The notes below the pieces were generated by a model. The model searched no databases and was not told the origin of the DNA. It worked only from the letters and a program-made list of their open reading frames with translations. Both the position numbers and the translations under genes were made by a program. From assembly GCA_947591105.1 (NCBI GenBank), contig CANQDL010000004.1:1-46101 (forward strand): DNA of 46,101 nt, in the 5' to 3' direction. Positions 40,917 through 46,101 of the stretch are shown in pieces. Source of the DNA: an uncultured Oscillospiraceae bacterium. GTDB taxonomy: Bacteria > Bacillota > Clostridia > Oscillospirales > Oscillospiraceae. Every line of letters starts with the position of its first letter. Within the stretch, counting starts at the first letter, position 1.

Positions 40917-42986
40917 TCAAAACAGGGCAATCAGCTTCTCCCAGAAGGTGGGGGTCTGCTCCGGGGCGGGCGACGGCTCCGGAGGGGCCGGCTTTTCGAT
41001 GGCCGGGGTGCGGATGACGAACTGCACCGCCGAGACGTTGGTGTTCCGCTCCGAGACGAAGGAGGCGGGCTGGCCCTGCTGGCCGGTGACGGAGGAGAGC
41101 ATCTGGTCGATCTTCTCCTGGATGGCCTCGTCCATGCCGTCCGTGCCCTCCGCCAGGGTCTGGGTGCCCTGCTTCATATCTCCTGCGCCCTCGTCCAGCT
41201 GGGCGATGCCGGCCTGCAGCTCCGCTATGCCGCTGTCCAGCGCCCCCGCACCGTCGGTGAGGGTGCCGGTGGCGTTATAGAGATCCGTGATGCCGCCAAG
41301 CAGGGCGGTGGTGCCCCCATAGAGCGTGCCGGCACCCTCCGCCAGGGCGGCGCTGCCCTCCGCCAGGGAGGACACCCCGCCGGCCAGCTGGGTGTAACCG
41401 GCGTATACCTCCGCTACGCCCTGGGTGTAGGCACCGATGCCGGCGTCCAGGGTGGCGTAATCCGCCGTGAGGGTGTCGATGCCGGTCTGGGCCGCAGTCA
41501 GGGTGCCGGGCAGACCGGACACCAGGGCGGAGAGCGCGCTCACGCCGGTGCTGATGGCCCCCAGATCCGTCTGAAGGGTGTTTGCCGTGTCGGACAGGGA
41601 GGCAAGCTGGCCCAGGACGGCGTCGAACTGGTCGTTGTTGGCCCGCAGATCCGCAGCCACGGCGGTGAGGGCGGAGGTGTCGATGGTGGGGGCGGGGGCC
41701 TCCGGGGGGAGACTGGGATCGGGCACGGCGGCCAGCCCGGCGATGGCCGCGTCCAGACGGTCGGCCAGCGCGCCGTAGGCGGCGCGCACCGCCGCCAGCG
41801 TGCCCACCGCCGTCACCGCGCTTGTCAGATCGGCTGACAGACTGCCCAGACTGGTCTGGGCGGAGGCCAGCGCGCCGTTGAGGGCGTCTATATCCTCCTG
41901 GGTCAGCTGGACGCCGTCCAGGCCGCTCTGGATGGTCTGCAGGGCGGAGAGGACTTTGGCGGAGCCGTCCACCAGGGAGGGGGACTGGCTGTTGAGCTGC
42001 TCCAGACCGGAGCCCAGCTCGGTCATGCCGTCGTTGAGCGTCTGCACGCCCTCGTCCAGGGCGGCCGCCCCGGTGCTCACGTCGTAAGCGCCGGACTGTA
42101 CCGAGCTGCCCCCGGACTGGAGGGAGCTTGCGCCGCTGCGTAGGCCGGCTGCGCCGCTATAGAGCGCGCCCGCCCCCGCCAGGGCGCTGTCCGCGCCGCC
42201 CTCCAGGGAGGCGACTCCCTCCGAGAGAGAGCCCGCCCCCTCGTCCAGGGCGGAGATGGCGTCTGTCAGCTCTGTCACCTGCCCCAGGAGCGCCTCGTCG
42301 TCCACTTCCACGTCCAGGGCCAGCGGCACGCCGTTGATGGCCGCGGCGTCCATGGCAAAGTCTGTCACCTGGGCGGTCACGGAAATGTCCGCGCCCTTGC
42401 CGGGCAGAACGGTGAAGTTCAGCTGCTTGTCGCTGCCCACGTTGGCCACCGTGGCCCCCTCCGCCGTGATGTTCTGGCAGCGATCCCCGTCCAGAGTGAG
42501 GGAGATCTGCAAAGCGTAGCTCTGGAAAAAGTCGCCGGCGCAGAGGGGGTTTTCCTTTACGCTCATGCGTATCTCCAGCGCGCCGCTCATGCCGGCGATG
42601 TCCTCGGCGGCGTATTCCTGCCCGTCCATCAGGTAGTGCAGGCTGATCTGCCAGGGGATCTCCGCCTCGGGCAGGCTCCCCTCGTAGTACAGCCGCCCGG
42701 CCCCGGCGTCGATGGTGACGGTCTGGCCGTCCATGGTTATGGGCTCGGTGCCGGTCATGTTGCGCACGCTGGCATAGGCCCCGTGATCCACGATCCGCCC
42801 CGGCTGGGGCAGATCGAAGATGTTCACCACGTCCACAGAGTCCACGTCCCCGGCGGGGGAGAGATTTATGTAAACCACTTCCTCCTTGGACAGGGGCTCC
42901 TCCGCCCCCAGGGCGGGCACAGCGCCGGCGGCCAGAAGCCAGGCTCCAGCCAGCAGGGAAGCCAGGATGCGGTTTGTCTTTTTCAT
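40917..42986 (-). CDS. Exported heptad-repeat (LxxG-type) partner of the MMPL transporter
   Basis: The protein has 689 residues. A signal peptide (MKKTNRILASLLAGAWLLAAGAVPALG) leads to a beta-rich N-terminal domain of about 200 residues. A very long coiled-coil region follows, built of L-x-x-G-x-x-x heptads (SLSEGVASLEGGADSAL, LYSGAAGLRSGASSLQSG, ALDEGVQTLNDGMTEL), as in YhgE/Pip-type and actinobacterial MMPL-associated proteins. The C-terminus has a Pro-rich stretch and a short hydrophobic end (FWEKLIALF). ATG 42986 overlaps the transporter stop (ATGA), so the two proteins are made together. It may form an extracellular stalk or tether for the exporter. Cargo is unknown. Confidence 0.85.
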   Translation of the reverse strand: MKKTNRILASLLAGAWLLAAGAVPALGAEEPLSKEEVVYINLSPAGDVDSVDVVNIFDLPQPGRIVDHGAYASVRNMTGTEPITMDGQTVTIDAGAGRLYYEGSLPEAEIPWQISLHYLMDGQEYAAEDIAGMSGALEIRMSVKENPLCAGDFFQSYALQISLTLDGDRCQNITAEGATVANVGSDKQLNFTVLPGKGADISVTAQVTDFAMDAAAINGVPLALDVEVDDEALLGQVTELTDAISALDEGAGSLSEGVASLEGGADSALAGAGALYSGAAGLRSGASSLQSGGSSVQSGAYDVSTGAAALDEGVQTLNDGMTELGSGLEQLNSQSPSLVDGSAKVLSALQTIQSGLDGVQLTQEDIDALNGALASAQTSLGSLSADLTSAVTAVGTLAAVRAAYGALADRLDAAIAGLAAVPDPSLPPEAPAPTIDTSALTAVAADLRANNDQFDAVLGQLASLSDTANTLQTDLGAISTGVSALSALVSGLPGTLTAAQTGIDTLTADYATLDAGIGAYTQGVAEVYAGYTQLAGGVSSLAEGSAALAEGAGTLYGGTTALLGGITDLYNATGTLTDGAGALDSGIAELQAGIAQLDEGAGDMKQGTQTLAEGTDGMDEAIQEKIDQMLSSVTGQQGQPASFVSERNTNVSAVQFVIRTPAIEKPAPPEPSPAPEQTPTFWEKLIALF

Positions 42987-45067
42987 TGGACGGGCCTCCT
43001 TTGCATCTCATGTTTATGGGCGGGCTGGGCCTTTTGCCGGCGGCCCATGACCAGCCGGTCGGTCATGGACAGCAGCCCCGGCAGCACCAGCAGCACGGCG
43101 GCCAGGGAGAAGATGGCCCCCCGGCCCAGGAGCAGGCCCATCTCCGCCAAAAGCCGGTTGGAGGAGATAAAGCCCATCAGCAGTCCCACCACCGCCAGCA
43201 CGCTTCCGGAGGTGAGGATGGACACGGCCACGTCCGACACGGTCTTGACCAGAGCCTGGCCCTTTGGCAGGGCCTGCCGGTTCTCCCGGTAGCGGTCGGT
43301 CATCAAAATGGCGTAGTCCACCGTGGCCCCCAGCTGGATGGAGCTGATGATAAGATAGGTGATATAGAAAAGGGGCGTGTTCCTGAAATAGGGCACGGCC
43401 AGGTTGAGCCAGATGGCCGTCTCGATGACCAGCACCAGCAGCACGGGAAGCCACGCCGAGCGCATGGTCAGCAGCAGCACCAGAAATACCGCCCCCACCG
43501 CCACCAGATTCACCTTCACCAGATCGGATGTGACGGTGTTCATCAAATCGTAGGTGCTCACCCCCTGGCCGGCCAGGTAGGTCTGGCCGGGGTAGTACCG
43601 GTCGGCCACGGCCCGGATGTCCTCCACCAGGGCAAAGGTGTCCGCCCCCTCGTAGGGCACGTCCACGCTGAGCACCATGCGGCTGTAATCGTCGCTCATG
43701 AGCAGGGACAAGGTCGCCTCGTCCAGATAGGCGAGGGGGATCTCCGCCCCGGCCATGTCCACATAGGATATGATGCTGGTCACGTGGGGCAGGGCGTGCA
43801 GATCCCGGGAAAGGGCCGTCTGCACGGCGGTGTCCCGGCCGGGCACCAGCAGCACGTATGTGTCGCTCTTGCCGAAGGCGTCCTCGATGGCGGCGGTGTC
43901 GATGGTGTATTGGGACTCGGGGCCGAACATCTGGCCGGAGCCGTAATAGAACTGGTTGGCGTTGGAGGCCAGATACGCCGGGGCAATCACCAGCAGAAAC
44001 AGCACCGCCAGCGGCGCTGTGATCCGCCGCACCAGCCGGCCGAAGCCGGCGAAGCTGGGCACCAGCGGCCGGTGCCGGAGCTTGTCGGCCAGCCGGCAGG
44101 CGCACAGCAGCAGACAGGGCATGAAGAAAAACGCCGTGATCAGACTGATGGCGATGCCCTTGGCCAGGGCAAGGCCCAGATCGGCCCCCAGCCGGAAGCG
44201 CATGAGCACCAGCGCCGCGAAGCCGATGACGGTGGTCAGGCCGCTGGAGAGGATGGAGGAGGTGGACAGGCACAGGGCGTCCACCATGGCCTCCCCGTCC
44301 GGCTTGCCCGGGGCCCGGCACTCCTCGAACCGGTGCAGCAGAAATACCGAGTAGTCCAGACTCACGGCCATCTGCAAAATGCTGCCGGAGGCGTTGGTGA
44401 CAAAGGAGATGCTGCCGAAGATCAGGTTCGTGCCCCCGTTGAGGGCCACCGCCACGCCCAGGCCCGCCAGCACCAGCAGCGGCTCAAGCCAGGAGGTGGT
44501 GGTCACCGCCAGCACCACCAGGGCGAAGGCCACGCCGAAGGCGCCGATGAGCTGTACCTCGTCCATGGTGCCCGTGGCGGAGTTGGCCATGGACACGGCC
44601 GAGCCGGTCATGGCGCCCTCCGGGCCGATGATGTCCCGCATGGCCTGCACCGCCTGGACGTAATCCGCCTCGGAGAGGGTGACGGAAAACAGGGCGGCCC
44701 CGTCCCGGTAATAGGTCTGCAGGGTGTCGGCGTCCATGGCGGACAGGGGCACGGTCACGTCCGCGGCGTCGTCCAGCCAGGACACGGCCAACACCCCCGG
44801 CGCCTGGGCCAGCTTCTGCTTATATTCCAGCGCCTGGGGGATGGTCACGTGGGGCACCATCACCCGGGCGTTGGGAATGCCCCCGGGAAATTCCTCCCCC
44901 ATGACGCCGATGGCCAGGGTGGAGGGAGTGTCCGCCGGCAGGTAGTCGTTGATGTCGTAGTTGACCTGCACCAGGCCCCGCAGCACAAGGCAGGCCGCGC
45001 TTGCCAGCAGGAACAGCGCAAGCACCAGCCACCGGCAGCGCACCACCCCCGTATACAGCTTTCGCAC
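42983..45067 (-). CDS. MMPL/RND superfamily exporter
   Basis: Proton-driven membrane exporter, 694 residues, with about 12 helices and two large extracellular loops. The paired TM4/TM10 motifs with the proton-relay Asp are seen as AVSLDYSVFLLHRFEE (first half) and GATVDYAILMTDRYRE (second half). The start is set at GTG 45067 (protein VRKLYTGVVRCRW, made with Met) with GAGAGGGG nine bases upstream; the frame extends further upstream only through a TTG and past the promoter. MMPL proteins usually move lipids or hydrophobic compounds. Together with the heptad-repeat protein it forms a two-gene operon. Confidence 0.92.
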   Translation of the reverse strand: MRKLYTGVVRCRWLVLALFLLASAACLVLRGLVQVNYDINDYLPADTPSTLAIGVMGEEFPGGIPNARVMVPHVTIPQALEYKQKLAQAPGVLAVSWLDDAADVTVPLSAMDADTLQTYYRDGAALFSVTLSEADYVQAVQAMRDIIGPEGAMTGSAVSMANSATGTMDEVQLIGAFGVAFALVVLAVTTTSWLEPLLVLAGLGVAVALNGGTNLIFGSISFVTNASGSILQMAVSLDYSVFLLHRFEECRAPGKPDGEAMVDALCLSTSSILSSGLTTVIGFAALVLMRFRLGADLGLALAKGIAISLITAFFFMPCLLLCACRLADKLRHRPLVPSFAGFGRLVRRITAPLAVLFLLVIAPAYLASNANQFYYGSGQMFGPESQYTIDTAAIEDAFGKSDTYVLLVPGRDTAVQTALSRDLHALPHVTSIISYVDMAGAEIPLAYLDEATLSLLMSDDYSRMVLSVDVPYEGADTFALVEDIRAVADRYYPGQTYLAGQGVSTYDLMNTVTSDLVKVNLVAVGAVFLVLLLTMRSAWLPVLLVLVIETAIWLNLAVPYFRNTPLFYITYLIISSIQLGATVDYAILMTDRYRENRQALPKGQALVKTVSDVAVSILTSGSVLAVVGLLMGFISSNRLLAEMGLLLGRGAIFSLAAVLLVLPGLLSMTDRLVMGRRQKAQPAHKHEMQRRPVQ

Positions 45068-45120
45068 GGCCGGGCCCCCTCTCGGTTTTATATCTCTAAC
45101 GGCATTATTAATTATAAGCA

Positions 45121-45149
45121 ATTATAAGCGTCCCTCTGCCGTATTGCAA
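45121..45149 (-). promoter_or_regulatory. Promoter of the MMPL operon
   Basis: On the minus strand TTGCAA (opposite 45144-45149), a 17-base spacer and TATAAT (opposite 45121-45126). A second TATAAT lies ten bases further on (opposite 45111-45116), part of a direct repeat ATTATAAGC. The leader to the GTG is about 47 bases. Confidence 0.8.
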
Positions 45150-45170
45150 TGGACGGATGGGCCTGTTTGC

Positions 45171-45205
45171 CCAAACCGCCTCTCCGTCGGGGAGAGGCGG
45201 TTTGG
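45171..45205. terminator. 15-base-pair hairpin after the aminotransferase gene
   Basis: CCAAACCGCCTCTCC (45171-45185) pairs with GGAGAGGCGGTTTGG (45191-45205). The stem is strong, but neither strand has a T run after it. It may still end or pause transcription of the aminotransferase gene four bases away. Confidence 0.55.
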
Positions 45206-45208
45206 ATG

Positions 45209-46101
45209 CTATTGCAGAAGGGCTTTGAGCTTTTCCAGCCGGCGCAGGGCCTCGTCCATGGTGTCCTTCCGCCGGGCGAAGTGGAAGCGGATCAGGTTGT
45301 TCACCGGCTCCTGGAAGAAGCTGGAGCCGGGCACCGCCGCCACGCCGATCTCTTTTATGAGCCACAGGCAGAAGTCCAGATCCGTATAGCCGGCGAACTG
45401 GGGCAGGTCGAGAAGATCCTGGATGTCCACCAGCACGAAATAGGTGCCCTGGGGGACGTTGTGCTTCAGACCGATCCGGTCGAGGCCTGCCAGGAAGTAG
45501 TCCCTCTTTTGCAGGTACAGGGCGTTGAGCCCGTCGTAGTAATCCTGGGGCAGATCCAGCGCCGCCACAGCCGCCTCCTGCAGGGGAGCGGCCGCACCGA
45601 CCGTCAGAAAATCGTGCACCTTTTTCGCCGCCTCCGCCACGGCCTCCGGGGCGATGATATACCCCAGCCGCCAGCCGGTGGCGGAGAAGGTCTTGGACAG
45701 GGAGTTGCAGGTGATGGTGTGCTCGAACATCCCCGGCAGGGCGGACATGTATACGTGCCGGCTGGGGGCGTAGACCAGGTGCTCGTATACCTCGTCGGTG
45801 ACGGCAAAGGCGTCGTATTGGATCACCAGCGCCCCAATGGCCCGCAGCTCCTGCTCGGTGAACACCTTGCCGCAGGGGTTGGAGGGGTTGCAGATGATGA
45901 TGGCCTTGGCCCCGTCCTGAAAGCCCCGCTCGATCCGGCCGATGTCGAAGCCGTAGTCAGGGGGCGTCAGGGGGATATAGATGGGCTCCGCGCCGGAGAG
46001 GATGGCGTCCGCGCCGTAGTTCTCGTAGAAGGGGGAGAACACCATCACCTTGTCCCCGGGGTTGCATATGGTCATCATGGCGCACATCATGGCCTCCGTG
46101 C
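45209..46101 (-). CDS. Class I/II PLP-dependent aminotransferase, C-terminal part (5' end outside window)
   Basis: Transfers amino groups between an amino acid and a 2-oxoacid. About 296 residues are visible, ending at the natural stop; the frame continues past the window edge (TEAMMCAM...). The PLP-binding features are NPSNPCGKV, DEVYEHLVY with the Asp-x-x-Tyr that holds the cofactor, and the Schiff-base Lys in SLSKTFSATGWRLG. FHFARRKDTM contains the substrate-carboxylate Arg. The pattern is that of the aspartate/methionine/kynurenine aminotransferase branch (class I, fold type I). It is separated from the MMPL operon by a hairpin and the MMPL promoter. Confidence 0.93.
   Translation of the reverse strand, partial: TEAMMCAMMTICNPGDKVMVFSPFYENYGADAILSGAEPIYIPLTPPDYGFDIGRIERGFQDGAKAIIICNPSNPCGKVFTEQELRAIGALVIQYDAFAVTDEVYEHLVYAPSRHVYMSALPGMFEHTITCNSLSKTFSATGWRLGYIIAPEAVAEAAKKVHDFLTVGAAAPLQEAAVAALDLPQDYYDGLNALYLQKRDYFLAGLDRIGLKHNVPQGTYFVLVDIQDLLDLPQFAGYTDLDFCLWLIKEIGVAAVPGSSFFQEPVNNLIRFHFARRKDTMDEALRRLEKLKALLQ

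Noticed and set aside
1-46101. CRISPR array, prophage, transposon or integrase
   Set aside because: No spaced repeats, transposase, recombinase or phage gene was seen in any frame, including at the edges of the catabolic block.

Overview
The window looks like a GC-rich chromosomal segment of an anaerobic Firmicute, most likely an Oscillospiraceae-type Clostridium. The reasons are a pyruvate:ferredoxin oxidoreductase, formate-tetrahydrofolate ligase with a FolD/FchA pair, a Spo0A C-terminal-domain protein, Gram-positive style lipoproteins and signal peptides, a Dlt-like cluster, strong SD sites and consensus sigma-A promoters. No rRNA, phage, transposase or CRISPR array is visible. This is inference from gene content; no search was run.

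Layout. 1-5.7 kb (+): the 3' part of purL, an IMP dehydrogenase of the unusual Tritrichomonas-like type, and fhs; this is purine and one-carbon metabolism. 5.8-19.6 kb (-): one long, tightly packed catabolic gene block read from a strong promoter near 19.7 kb. It holds a pyruvate:ferredoxin oxidoreductase, a ferredoxin-domain protein, a Cys-rich protein of unknown function, and two successive TRAP transporter/amidase modules (DctP-DctQ-DctM-amidase, twice). A divergent GntR/FCD regulator (19.9-20.5 kb) and dyad operators over the promoter complete it. The block probably imports an amide-bearing carboxylate, hydrolyses it and feeds 2-oxoacid oxidation; the substrate is unknown. It abuts a stranded ribosome binding site plus start codon at 5.8 kb that suggests an insertion junction.

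20.6-24.8 kb: a lipoprotein (-), a small membrane protein plus a TrmH-type RNA methyltransferase (+), and a secreted GH13 glycosidase (-). 24.9-28.0 kb (+): a cobalamin riboswitch with an intrinsic terminator controlling a BtuF/BtuC/BtuD-like ABC importer. 28.1-35.9 kb (+): a surface-modification operon with two tandem membrane-anchored transglutaminase-like proteins, a DltA-like adenylating ligase, a carrier protein, an MBOAT acyltransferase, an SGNH/DltD-like protein with Cys in place of the usual nucleophile Ser, and a lipoprotein. It resembles the D-alanylation machinery but has changed key residues.

36.0-37.0 kb (-): an XRE regulator overlapping a Spo0A-C-only protein, then tRNA-Ser(GGA) with its own promoter and terminator. 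37.0-39.7 kb (-): folC-fchA-folD, where FolD lacks the residues needed for cyclohydrolase activity and FchA probably supplies it. 39.8-40.8 kb (+): a GreA-like factor and a flavin-reductase-like protein, divergent from folC, whose mRNA looks leaderless. 40.9-45.1 kb (-): an MMPL/RND exporter with a heptad-repeat partner. 45.2 kb to the end (-): the C-terminal part of a class I aminotransferase.
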